Assembly (NCBI GenBank): GCA_030622435.1
Contig: JAUXGE010000004.1
Coordinates: 1-35,003 of the forward strand
Length of the DNA stretch: 35,003 nucleotides
Origin: Planctomycetota bacterium
Lineage (GTDB): Bacteria > Planctomycetota > Phycisphaerae > UBA1845
Reading direction: 5' to 3'
A model generated the notes under the pieces. The model saw only the letters and a list, made by a program, of their open reading frames with translations. It ran no database searches and was not told where the DNA came from. This document shows positions 18,816-27,643 of this stretch, in pieces (position 1 is the first letter of the stretch; every line of letters starts with the position of its first letter). Both the position numbers and the translations under genes were made by a program.

Positions 18816-18939
18816 GTGTTCGAGAAGTCGAGTGCCACCGGCAGCTTGCCGCCAGTGCCACTCCGCTCGTCGAGGAAAACACCGGCGGGCAAGCCGCCGG
18901 CGGCACCCCACAACGGACATCGATCGGATTCTCGAACAC
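18816..18939. repeat. Composite palindromic (REP/BIME- or MITE-like) element between flbD and motA
   Basis: 11-bp perfect terminal inverted repeats GTGTTCGAGAA (18816-18826) / TTCTCGAACAC (18929-18939); inside, two inverted copies of a 20-mer (18831-18850 reverse complement GGCAAGCTGCCGGTGGCACT; 18888-18907 GGCAAGCCGCCGGCGGCACC, 17/20). Confidence 0.8.
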
Positions 18940-18943
18940 ACCC

Positions 18944-19138
18944 TCAGACCACCTGAAAACCGCGCACCTGGCGCTGGTAATCTATGGCTCTCCTGACCAC
19001 CTCTTCGACCGATTCCCGCACGACCAGGGTGTCTCCTCTGATCAGCGTGATAATCGTGTCGGGCGTCGCCTCGAGCATCTTGATCAGGTCGGCGTTGAGC
19101 ACCACGACCCGCTGATCCAATCGTGTAAGCGTAATCAT
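18944..19138 (-). CDS. flbD: FlbD family small flagellar protein
   Basis: 64 aa MITLTRLDQRVVVLNADLIKMLEATPDTIITLIRGDTLVVRESVEEVVRRAIDYQRQV. Confidence 0.93.
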   Translation of the reverse strand: MITLTRLDQRVVVLNADLIKMLEATPDTIITLIRGDTLVVRESVEEVVRRAIDYQRQVRGFQVV

Positions 19139-19173
19139 GGTCGTCTACTCCTCCCGGCCGAGCCCGCGCAAAC

Positions 19174-20871
19174 TCATCGCACAAGCACCAGCAGCTCATC
19201 GAGAAGCTCGTCAGCCACCCGCACCACTCGGCTCGCGGACGAAATACCGGTCGAGGCCGTGATCAGGTTGACAAACTCCCTCGCAATCTCCACGTTGCTC
19301 TGCTCCAGGGCCGCGGACCGGACGGCACCGGTGCCCTCGGTCTGCGGTGCCACGATCGAGGCATCCCCGGAGTTCGGACCGAACGTGAAGGTGTTTTCGC
19401 TGAGAGCAACCAATCCCTCCTCGTTCGGGAACGTCGCAAATGCCACCTGCCCGAACACCCGGGTCTGCTGGTTCGAGTAGGTCCCGGTCACGATCCCGTC
19501 GGCGTCGACCGAGTATCCTGTCAGGATACCGGCCGGAGCTCCGTCCTGGCTCGCCATCACCAGTTCGGACGAACCGTCGGGACTCGCGAGTCCGGTCAAT
19601 CCCGAGAAATCGAGAGTGAACGATAGCGGCGACAACGACCCGACACCTTCACGGTCGATCGTCAGATCCGTCCCGGTCGCCCCGACGAACTGGCCGTTCG
19701 CGTCGAACGTAACCGTTCCGGTACCCAACGCAGGTGACAGGTCACTGTCATCAACGGATTCGGCATGGAACCGCCAGGTCGTACCGGCCGAGGATTTCGA
19801 CTCCATACTCAGGCGCAGCCTCGCATCCACCGGGTTGCCCAGAGAGTCGAACACGTTGAACGACGTGGTCACACCACCTCCCACACCGTCGGTTTCCGTC
19901 GAGAACGAGAAGGGCGATGTCACCGCACCCGTCGTGTTGGTGATCGAGCCGGCGTCGAGTTCGACGGCGTTGATCTCGCCGGTGTTCGAACGCACGACCA
20001 GAGCACCGACCGGAAAATCGGTCCCGTCCGAGACGCTCACACCGACCGATCCGTCAGTCACCCCGTCTGTCTGAATACCCAGCAGAGACTCGAGGAAATC
20101 GGCCAGGTCACCGAGAGTGCTCCCGGTCGTACCGACGATGAAGGTCGACTCCGCCGTCGTGATCTCTCCCTTCGTGCCGGCGATGCTCAACACGTCGCCG
20201 TCGGCGAACAACGGCACGCCGTTGTCGTCCACCAGATCGTTCAGGGACGAAGTGGCCGTCGCGGGGGCGCCGCTGGAAGTGGTCGATGCCTGCGAGACTG
20301 TAACTGCGCCGGTTGAAGCGATGTTCGTTCCGCTATCCAACCGGCCGTCCATGACCACGCTTGTGGTGGCAATTGCCTCGCTGGCGGTCCCGAGCGGTAT
20401 CACCAGATCGGACAACGTACCCCCGGAGATATTGCCGTCGGAGTCCGCGCCGAAGACCTGTACGTGCGCACCGCCCGCGGAGACAAGTGTCTGGCTCGCG
20501 TCAAGCCTGAATGATCCGTCGCGCGTATAGACCTGGTCCCCGGCAGCGGTATCGAGAACGAAGAAACCCTCTCCGTCGATGGCCAGGTCGCTTGAGAATC
20601 CCGTGCTGTCCAGCGCTCCCTGCTCAAAGTTCCGCTGGATCGAGCTGACGGTCGATCCGTACCCGATCTGTCTCGGGAGGGTTCCGCCGCTGTCGCCATC
20701 GGGGGCATCTCCCTCGCTGATTGTTCGATAGAGCAGCGTCTCGAACAGGGTCCGCTGCCCCTTGAATGCCGTCGTATTCAAGTTCGCCAGGTTGTTGCCA
20801 ACCGTAGCGACGGCGATGCTGTTGCTGTTGATGCCGGTGAACCCGACAAGCATGGTACCGGTCAATGACAT
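19174..20871 (-). CDS. flgE: Flagellar hook protein FlgE
   Basis: 565 aa; MSLTGTMLVGFTGINSNSIAVATVGNNLANLNTTAFKGQRTLFETLL, DSTGFSSDLAIDGEGFFVL, C-terminal EQSNVEIAREFVNLITASTGISSASRVVRVADELL. Confidence 0.95.
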   Translation of the reverse strand: MSLTGTMLVGFTGINSNSIAVATVGNNLANLNTTAFKGQRTLFETLLYRTISEGDAPDGDSGGTLPRQIGYGSTVSSIQRNFEQGALDSTGFSSDLAIDGEGFFVLDTAAGDQVYTRDGSFRLDASQTLVSAGGAHVQVFGADSDGNISGGTLSDLVIPLGTASEAIATTSVVMDGRLDSGTNIASTGAVTVSQASTTSSGAPATATSSLNDLVDDNGVPLFADGDVLSIAGTKGEITTAESTFIVGTTGSTLGDLADFLESLLGIQTDGVTDGSVGVSVSDGTDFPVGALVVRSNTGEINAVELDAGSITNTTGAVTSPFSFSTETDGVGGGVTTSFNVFDSLGNPVDARLRLSMESKSSAGTTWRFHAESVDDSDLSPALGTGTVTFDANGQFVGATGTDLTIDREGVGSLSPLSFTLDFSGLTGLASPDGSSELVMASQDGAPAGILTGYSVDADGIVTGTYSNQQTRVFGQVAFATFPNEEGLVALSENTFTFGPNSGDASIVAPQTEGTGAVRSAALEQSNVEIAREFVNLITASTGISSASRVVRVADELLDELLVLVR

Positions 20872-20995
20872 CGAATCCGCTCCTCAATGCTGATCGATTG
20901 TGCCGTCCGACTGCACTCGCAATCCCCCGACCCGGTTGATGCGGAGATACGCAGCCCTCGGCCCTCAAAGGAAGAAACACGTATCAAACCCGGCA

Positions 20996-21610
20996 TCAGA
21001 TCGCCTCCGCGGAACCGACTCGAACGAAATCCCGAAGCCGCAGGTCCTCGCCGGTGTCCAGCTCGAGGCATACCTCTCCGGTGGTCTCGCTGCGCACACC
21101 AGTCACGATGCCTTCCACAACTTGCGGAGCGTCCGGATCACGCCGATCCAGACCCAGGATCGATTGACCCACAAGCGACTGGGCAACCTCGAGGGGTGTC
21201 TGAATGGTGACAACCTGATCCACGGACATCTCGCCTCCGTTGGAAAGCTGTAAAACAGGCTGGCCTGCATCGGTGAATCGAACACCAGTGACGAGCGCAC
21301 CCTCCGCCACGCCGCTACCGTTGGAAATACCCGTAACGTACTTCCCGATGAACGACGCCGCCGACGCGAACCGCTGCTGCTCGGTGAGAGTCGAGAGCGA
21401 GGCGGTAAGTGAGGTGGACAGCTCGATGTCACGGATGGACGAGATCTGCTGAAGCAGTTCAGAGTTATCCATGGGTTCGAACGGGTCCTGATGTTGAAGC
21501 TGCATGATCAGCAACTTGAGGAACTCATCGCCGCCGAGTTCGGCCATCGAGTTTGGCGCGGCGACCACTGACGACGATGACGCCGACAAGGCAGTGTTGA
21601 TTGCTTCCAC
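20996..21610 (-). CDS. flgD: Hook assembly/capping protein FlgD
   Basis: ELGGDEFLKLLIMQLQHQDPFEPMDNSELLQQISSIRDIELS; GTG start preceded by TAGGAGAT. Confidence 0.93.
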   Translation of the reverse strand: MEAINTALSASSSSVVAAPNSMAELGGDEFLKLLIMQLQHQDPFEPMDNSELLQQISSIRDIELSTSLTASLSTLTEQQRFASAASFIGKYVTGISNGSGVAEGALVTGVRFTDAGQPVLQLSNGGEMSVDQVVTIQTPLEVAQSLVGQSILGLDRRDPDAPQVVEGIVTGVRSETTGEVCLELDTGEDLRLRDFVRVGSAEAI

Positions 21611-21729
21611 GCGCGGATCTCCTACAGTACAGGTCGGGGCATCGAGGATTCCACCTCGTCGCCCCGGCGTTCATTCCTTGGAACCGATGCTCCGATCGGT
21701 CGTCGGCAGGCCGGCGAACCTGTCCCGAT

Positions 21730-23094
21730 TCAAACCCGGATATCCAGCCGCGTCTCCGCCGCGACCGCCGTAGGCAACGCATTGCGCCAGGCTGTGGATG
21801 CTGCGGTGTCATCCGGTGACACCGCATCCGAGCGTAACGGCGAGTGCCGGTCCTCCTCGCCGTACTCACGATCCTCGAATAACTGAGAATCCGAGACGCC
21901 CGCGTCAAAAGCATCGGGGGCGTCAGACGGGCCTTGCTCCTGCCCGTCGGTCAAGACTTCGAAACGATCTACGGAAAGTCCATGCTCCTGCAATGCGGCG
22001 GCAAGCCGCGATGCCTGATGGGACACGAGATCCCGAGCCGTGGCCGTCTCCGTACGAACGATGATCTCCAGTCGCTCCCCATCCACACGTACGTCCACGT
22101 GAACACGACCGAGTTCGGGCGGATCGAGCCGTAATTGAGCCGATGAACGCCGCGCACCGGCGTTTAGCCGGATCGATCGAACGAGATCGTCAAAAGTCGT
22201 GCGTTCGGCGGTCCCGGTTTTGCCGTCGGCTCCGCCGGATCGCTGCGCAGAAGAGCCCAGGCTGCTTTGCCGGCCTGTCGTGGAACGTCGGGAGGTCTCT
22301 CGCCCTGCATTCGACGTTCGCGCATCCGCCGTCGACGGTGACGCCGTCCCACGCACCGACTCGACCTCACCCGCACGCTCCGTGCCCAGAAGCTGTGCCA
22401 CTTGCTGAGCGGGCGTCACTGCTCGCGACCCGCCCGTTGCGCCGGCCTGACCGACACCGGCCATACCTGCAACACCCGACGTCGCCAAATTCCCCGTTGC
22501 CGAGGATGCCACCCCCGTGTCAACGGAAATGAAAGATGAGACAGTGCCGTTGACGCCCCTGTTATCCGTCGGCGCCATCGCCCCTTGGTGACCCCTGTCG
22601 AACGCGCGAGCTGCGTTCCACAACTCCGCGTCGCCGCCGACTCTGCGCGCCTCCACGCCCGTGTCGGACCGGATTCCGCTCATGTCGATACCCGCTGATT
22701 CGAGTGTCGAGTTGGAGACTGTCGCTCGTGTATCAGTAGAAGGACCCGCGTTCGGTGCTTTGTTCGCATGCCCGCCGCTTGCATCGATCCGGCTGTCAGC
22801 GGCGCGAAGTCTGTCTCCACGAGACTCCGCGGTCAGAGCGGCAAGACGGCGATCGTGAGGATCGGATATGTTCTGCTCGAACATCTGAGTTGGAGACCTC
22901 TTGTCTCCACCCCGCACGCAATTGACCTCAGGGATGCTGCGCAAGGCATCCAACAGCGCCTCGAATGCCAAGGTAGTGACATCGTTTCCGGTCTCGCTCC
23001 CCTCCATCCTATCCCGCATGACCCGAATCGCCTGCGCATCGCCACGAGGCGATGTCGGCGTCGGTACGAGGTTTGTTGTCGGGTTCACTACCAT
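21730..23094 (-). CDS. fliK: Flagellar hook-length control protein FliK
   Basis: 454 aa, disordered N-terminus and C-terminal SSAQLRLDPPELGRVHVDVRVDGERLEIIVRTETATARDLVSHQASRLAAALQEHGLSVDRFEV. Confidence 0.92.
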   Translation of the reverse strand: MVVNPTTNLVPTPTSPRGDAQAIRVMRDRMEGSETGNDVTTLAFEALLDALRSIPEVNCVRGGDKRSPTQMFEQNISDPHDRRLAALTAESRGDRLRAADSRIDASGGHANKAPNAGPSTDTRATVSNSTLESAGIDMSGIRSDTGVEARRVGGDAELWNAARAFDRGHQGAMAPTDNRGVNGTVSSFISVDTGVASSATGNLATSGVAGMAGVGQAGATGGSRAVTPAQQVAQLLGTERAGEVESVRGTASPSTADARTSNAGRETSRRSTTGRQSSLGSSAQRSGGADGKTGTAERTTFDDLVRSIRLNAGARRSSAQLRLDPPELGRVHVDVRVDGERLEIIVRTETATARDLVSHQASRLAAALQEHGLSVDRFEVLTDGQEQGPSDAPDAFDAGVSDSQLFEDREYGEEDRHSPLRSDAVSPDDTAASTAWRNALPTAVAAETRLDIRV

Positions 23095-23106
23095 ATCGAT
23101 ACTCGT

Positions 23107-23793
23107 CTACGATTCATCAGCCCCGATTGCCGCCGACCTGTCGGGCGCCACCTCCCGAACACGCTGGAGAATCCCCTTCATCTTCTCCAACTGATCACCG
23201 CGCTTGGCCGCCTCGACGATCTTCTTGGACTTGCGCGTCTGGATCTCGAGCAGGATCCTCGCCGCCTCGTCCGGATCGGGCATGGCCAGCAAGTGCTCCA
23301 CTGCCGTCTTCGGTGCCAGCGATTCGTAGATCTCGATCTGCTTCTTGAAACCTTCGTCGTTTCTCTGTTCTCGCATTGCCTCGCGCCGGCGATCCGCCTC
23401 GGCTTGCTCCTCCTTGAACATCTCACGTTTCTCGACAACTCGCAGGAGGATGCTGTTGTTCAGCGCGAGACGCTGATCGAGTTCCGCCTTGATTCGCTCT
23501 CCCTCCCGGCGAAGGATCTCCTGATCCATCTGCGATTCAGCCACAACGTCCCGAACCGATCTCTTCTCCCCATCCTCGCTCTCCTGCTCGGTTTTCTCGG
23601 CGGGAACATCTTCCACTGCAGCAGCGGCATCCTCACCCCGAAGAACGGCCACGATTCGGCGCGCCTTCTCCGCGTCCACGCCGCCGCCGCCCACGAGGTA
23701 CAACACCAGCACAGCCAAAGCGCCTAAGTTGAGCAAGGCGAACAACGCCGCCGCGTCGTACGCTCGTCGGAAGATTGACGGGTTCGTTGTCAT
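23107..23793 (-). CDS. MotE-like (MgtE N-domain-like) membrane-anchored coiled-coil protein
   Basis: N-terminal TM helix, charged coiled coil, and EIYESLAPKTAVEHLLAMPDPDEAARILLEIQTRKSKKIVEAAK; located between fliJ and fliK as typical for motE-type genes. Confidence 0.75.
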   Translation of the reverse strand: MTTNPSIFRRAYDAAALFALLNLGALAVLVLYLVGGGGVDAEKARRIVAVLRGEDAAAAVEDVPAEKTEQESEDGEKRSVRDVVAESQMDQEILRREGERIKAELDQRLALNNSILLRVVEKREMFKEEQAEADRRREAMREQRNDEGFKKQIEIYESLAPKTAVEHLLAMPDPDEAARILLEIQTRKSKKIVEAAKRGDQLEKMKGILQRVREVAPDRSAAIGADES

Positions 23794-24263
23794 ACCGCGA
23801 CCTCATGTTCTCCCTGACGCCCGCGCATATACTGCTGCTGCGCCGCCTCATCGTGATCGAGACGTTCTTCGCGGGCCACCTCCGTCAGGTGCCGTTGCAA
23901 CTGTCGTTCCCGGAGCTTCTCGATCACCTTGAGATCCTTCTGAGTCTCCGCCAGCTTGGCGCGTTGCCTGTCGAGCTCAGCCCGCTTTGCGGACAGCTCC
24001 TCCTGAAACTGGACTATTTTTCGCTGCAGCCAACCTCGGTAGTGCTGGTGCCGGCGCAAAAGCACGGCGTCCAGACGACCCATCCGCCGGGCGTCGCGCG
24101 ACTCGGCCGAAACCGACCGCAACTCCCGTGAAGACTGCTCGATCCGATCCTCCGCGGACTTGACCACGCGCGCCGCATCCGCGACGACTCGCCGCTGGGC
24201 ATCTCGCGCCTGTTCACGCAAACGGCGAACAGTCTCGAGTCGGAAGCGAAACACTCTGGCCAT
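23790..24263 (-). CDS. fliJ: Flagellar export protein FliJ
   Basis: 157 aa all-helical MARVFRFRLETVRRLREQARDAQRRVVADAARVV; ATGA overlap with downstream gene; follows fliI. Confidence 0.88.
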   Translation of the reverse strand: MARVFRFRLETVRRLREQARDAQRRVVADAARVVKSAEDRIEQSSRELRSVSAESRDARRMGRLDAVLLRRHQHYRGWLQRKIVQFQEELSAKRAELDRQRAKLAETQKDLKVIEKLRERQLQRHLTEVAREERLDHDEAAQQQYMRGRQGEHEVAV

Positions 24264-24321
24264 CGCACATCCACCAACAGAACACCTTCACCACGCGAGA
24301 CGCCTTCGCACCTCCCGCGTC

Positions 24322-25695
24322 TCAAGAGGCCATCCTCACTTCGTTGGGCGTCGTCCCGGACGTCAACTTGGTCCGCAACGCCTCAATGTCCGTCGCCAGC
24401 GTCAATAGACCTTCCCGCGTCTCCGGCAGCGAGGCGCGCCTCTCGATCGGCTGCCGCAGAAAATCGTCTATGGCCGGCTTCATCCGCACGGCTACGTCGA
24501 ACTCCACATTAGTCCCTGTCGTGTAGGCACCCAGATTGACGAGGTCCTCGATATCATGCCAGACAGCCAGGACTCGTCGTATCGTCGCAGCCGCCGCATT
24601 GTGTTCCTTGTCGACCACGTCGACCATCACGCGGCTTATGCTGTCGAGAACCGAGACGGCCGGGTAGTGTCCGCGGTTGGCCAGATCGCGCGACAGCCAG
24701 ACGTGCCCGTCCAGCGTGCCTCGAATCGCATCCGACACCGGCTCGGTAATGTCATCACCTTCAACCAGAACGGTATAGAGCCCGGTGATGCTACCTCGCT
24801 CTGTCTGCCCACTCCGCTCGAGCAGCTTGGGCAGCAGACTGAACACGCTGGGCGGATACCCCTTCGTCGTCGGGGGCTCGCCGGCGGACAGCCCGATTTG
24901 CCGCTGCGCCATGGCCATGCGCGTGGTCGAATCCGTCAGGAGCAGAACGTCACTGCCTCGATCCCGGAAGTACTCCGCCACCGCCGTAGCCACGAACGCC
25001 GCACGAACGCGCAACACCGGCGATTCATCCGACGTGCTTACAACGAGCACGCTGCGCTCGAGACCCTCGTCCCCGAGATCCTTCCGCAGGAAATCACCCA
25101 CCTCCCGTCCGCGCTCACCTATGAGTGCCACTACTATGACATCTGCGGAAGTGTATCGGGCGATCATTCCCATCAGCACGCTCTTGCCGACACCCGTTCC
25201 GGCGAAGATCCCCATGCGCTGACCGCCGCCGACGGTGTGCAGGGCATCTATCGACCGGATACCCGTCGCGATCGCCCGCTGGATGGGCCTGCGGCTGAGG
25301 GCGGGAGGCGCATCGGCGTAGACGGGATAGTGCGCTTCGACCGTGTAGTCGGTCCGACCGCCGATCGGTCGACCCATACCGTCAAGAACGCTGCCCAACA
25401 TCTGCCGGCCGACAGGCACGTACTGCAAACCGACCTTGCTCGTGACCGGATCACCGACCCCCATCCCGAGCGGCTCCTGTAGTGTCATCATGATGGCACG
25501 ATCGCCTCGAGCTCCCACGACCTGCGCAGCGATCGGCGCGTCGCCGGCTCGCTCGATCTCACAGAGCGATCCGACCGGCAGCGCCAGCCCCTCGGCAACC
25601 ACCGTCAACCCGGTCACTTCGACCACGCGCCCCGTGATCCGGCAGGTTCGAGCACGCTTCAACAGCGCGCGATGGCTCACAAAAAGATCAGCCAT
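24322..25695 (-). CDS. fliI: Flagellum-specific ATPase FliI
   Basis: GIFAGTGVGKSVLMGMIARYTSADVIVVALIGERGREVGDFL, LLTDSTTRMAMAQRQIGLSAGEPPTTKGYPPSVFSLLPKLLERSG; ATG 25695 overlaps fliH stop. Confidence 0.97.
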   Translation of the reverse strand: MADLFVSHRALLKRARTCRITGRVVEVTGLTVVAEGLALPVGSLCEIERAGDAPIAAQVVGARGDRAIMMTLQEPLGMGVGDPVTSKVGLQYVPVGRQMLGSVLDGMGRPIGGRTDYTVEAHYPVYADAPPALSRRPIQRAIATGIRSIDALHTVGGGQRMGIFAGTGVGKSVLMGMIARYTSADVIVVALIGERGREVGDFLRKDLGDEGLERSVLVVSTSDESPVLRVRAAFVATAVAEYFRDRGSDVLLLTDSTTRMAMAQRQIGLSAGEPPTTKGYPPSVFSLLPKLLERSGQTERGSITGLYTVLVEGDDITEPVSDAIRGTLDGHVWLSRDLANRGHYPAVSVLDSISRVMVDVVDKEHNAAAATIRRVLAVWHDIEDLVNLGAYTTGTNVEFDVAVRMKPAIDDFLRQPIERRASLPETREGLLTLATDIEALRTKLTSGTTPNEVRMAS

Positions 25696-26401
25696 CGAAC
25701 ACCTCCCCACCGGTCAGAAGCGCCACGACCTCCTCGACCTGCGTCTCCAACGTCGCGTCCACACGGGTCGGACCGCTCTCCACCTTGCAGCCGCCGGGCG
25801 ACAACGAATCGTCGGACACGACACCGACCACGCGAGATGTGTCCACCTGCCTCAGCACGTCGTCCGCGAATTTCTCGGCGGACTCCGCGTCGTCGGGATG
25901 CACTCGGATGATGACATCCCTCCTGGACTCGACGAGGCGAAGCGCCCGCCGGAGGTTTTCAACCGCCGACTCGCGATGAAGCCGGCCTACGGCGAATGTC
26001 AACTTCTCCGCCAACATGACGGCGAAGTCGAGCAGATCCTTCTCGGCCGCTATCCTCAGGTCCTCCTTGATCGCGTTTATGTCCGCGACAGCGCCACGCA
26101 GGGCGGAGACCAGATGTCCCTGCTCCCGCTCGAACCGCTCGATCGCCTCATCGTGAGCTTCAATGCGACCGGCCTCGACTCCTTCCGAGTGCCCTTTCTC
26201 GCGGCCTTCCTTGTAGCCGGTCTCACTCGCTTCGATGATCGTGCGCTTTGCCTGCACCTCGGCATCCGCAATGATCTGCGCTGCCCGGTGCCTCGCAGCA
26301 TCGACGACCGAACGGGCCTCGGCAAGGTGGTCAGCAAGATCCACGGTCGATAGATGCTTGACAACACTGCCTGCCTCGCCGGCTTTGATCACGGTCGACA
26401 T
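25688..26401 (-). CDS. fliH: Flagellar assembly protein FliH
   Basis: Helical charged N-terminus and ...LAEKLTFAVGRLHRESAVENLRRALRLVESRRDVIIRVHPDDAESAEKFADDVL; GGAGGG before ATG 26401; between fliG and fliI. Confidence 0.9.
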   Translation of the reverse strand: MSTVIKAGEAGSVVKHLSTVDLADHLAEARSVVDAARHRAAQIIADAEVQAKRTIIEASETGYKEGREKGHSEGVEAGRIEAHDEAIERFEREQGHLVSALRGAVADINAIKEDLRIAAEKDLLDFAVMLAEKLTFAVGRLHRESAVENLRRALRLVESRRDVIIRVHPDDAESAEKFADDVLRQVDTSRVVGVVSDDSLSPGGCKVESGPTRVDATLETQVEEVVALLTGGEVFDG

Positions 26402-26465
26402 CGACAACCCTCCGTCGTTTTGGGGTGCCGCAGTTCGAATCGGTCAGAGCTGGCTCGCAGCGCGA

Positions 26466-27509
26466 TCACACAATCATCTCCCTCTCCGTTCCGCGACCGG
26501 AGATAATGAGTTCGCCGGAGTCCTCCAATCGTCGAACGACATCGACGATCCGCTGCTGTGCCCCCTCCACGTCACTTACACGGACCGGGCCCATATACTC
26601 CATATCCTCCTTGATGAGTTGAGATGCCCGATCGGACATGTTCTTGAAGATCTTCTCCTGAAGCTCTTCGCTCGCGGTTTTCAGGGCGAGGGCGAGTTCT
26701 TCGTTCTCGATCTCCTTGAGCACGAGCTGGATCCCCTTGTCGTTGACCAGGAGGATGTCCTCGAACACGAACATCAACCGCCGGATTTGCTCGACCAGAT
26801 CCGGATCCTGCCCCTCCAAGGCTTCGAGGATGCCCTTCTCGGTCGTCCGATCGGCAAGATTGAGCACCTCGGCAACCGCCTCCACTCCTCCCGCAGTCTG
26901 AAACGTCTGCGACATCACGCCCGAAAGACGCATTTCCAGGCCTTTCTCGACCTCCTTGATGACCTCGGGATTGGTGTTGTCCATGTTGGCAATGCGGGTC
27001 ACGACCTCGAGCTGCTTGTTCAGCGGCAGACCGGCCAGAATCTCCGCCGACTTGTCCGGTGTGACATGCGAGAGAATCAGCGCAATCGTCTGCGGATGCT
27101 CGTCCTGAATGAACGTCATCAGGTTCTCGGCGTCCGTCTTGGCCAGGAAGGCGAACGGTCGCTTGTTCACTTCGTGCTCGATGACCTTCAGAATGTAGCT
27201 GGCCTGGTCAGCCGGAAGCGCTTTCTCCAACAATGCCCGCGCATAGGGGATACCACCCTGCTTCATGTATTGGCGCGCGAGGGCGAGGTTGTAGAACTCC
27301 TCGATGATCTTCCCACGCTGCACCGGATCAACCAGATCCAATTGCGCAATCTCGCGCGTGATATCCTCCACGATGTCCGAGTCCAGGTGCTTGAGCACCT
27401 CGGCTCCGGAATCCCGGTCGAGGCCGACGAGCAGAATCGCCGCCTTTGTCACACCTTTCACCGACGCACTGTCGGAACCTGTAGAGTTTGTCTGCCGTTC
27501 TATGGACAT
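26466..27509 (-). CDS. fliG: Flagellar motor switch protein FliG
   Basis: 347 aa; KAAILLVGLDRDSGAEVLKHLDSDIVEDITREIA, EHPQTIALILSHVTPDKSAEILAGLP, FEDILLVNDKGIQLVLKEIENEELALALKTASEELQEKIFKNMSDRASQLIKEDMEYMGPVR. Confidence 0.98.
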   Translation of the reverse strand: MSIERQTNSTGSDSASVKGVTKAAILLVGLDRDSGAEVLKHLDSDIVEDITREIAQLDLVDPVQRGKIIEEFYNLALARQYMKQGGIPYARALLEKALPADQASYILKVIEHEVNKRPFAFLAKTDAENLMTFIQDEHPQTIALILSHVTPDKSAEILAGLPLNKQLEVVTRIANMDNTNPEVIKEVEKGLEMRLSGVMSQTFQTAGGVEAVAEVLNLADRTTEKGILEALEGQDPDLVEQIRRLMFVFEDILLVNDKGIQLVLKEIENEELALALKTASEELQEKIFKNMSDRASQLIKEDMEYMGPVRVSDVEGAQQRIVDVVRRLEDSGELIISGRGTEREMIV

Positions 27510-27643
27510 TCCCGATTACCGAAACGGATCGTCGTGATGGCGGATGCCCCTGTTGGGCACTACCTCAGACTCTGAGCACCGCCATCCAGTCCATCGCCTC
27601 ATCGAACCTACCTCATGACAAGCTCGACCATCCCACACGACCA

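Noticed and set aside
18658-18939. 93-aa and 66-aa minus-strand ORFs between flbD and motA
   Set aside because: Coincide with the palindromic element; no coding signature.
20912-20927. Possible sigma54-like site before flgE (minus strand GGGATTGCGAGTGCA, GG-N10-GC spacing)
   Set aside because: Spacing fits but too many mismatches to TGGCAC-N5-TTGCA; not distinguishable from chance by eye.
26235-27575. 446-aa plus-strand ORF
   Set aside because: Antisense shadow of fliG and fliH.
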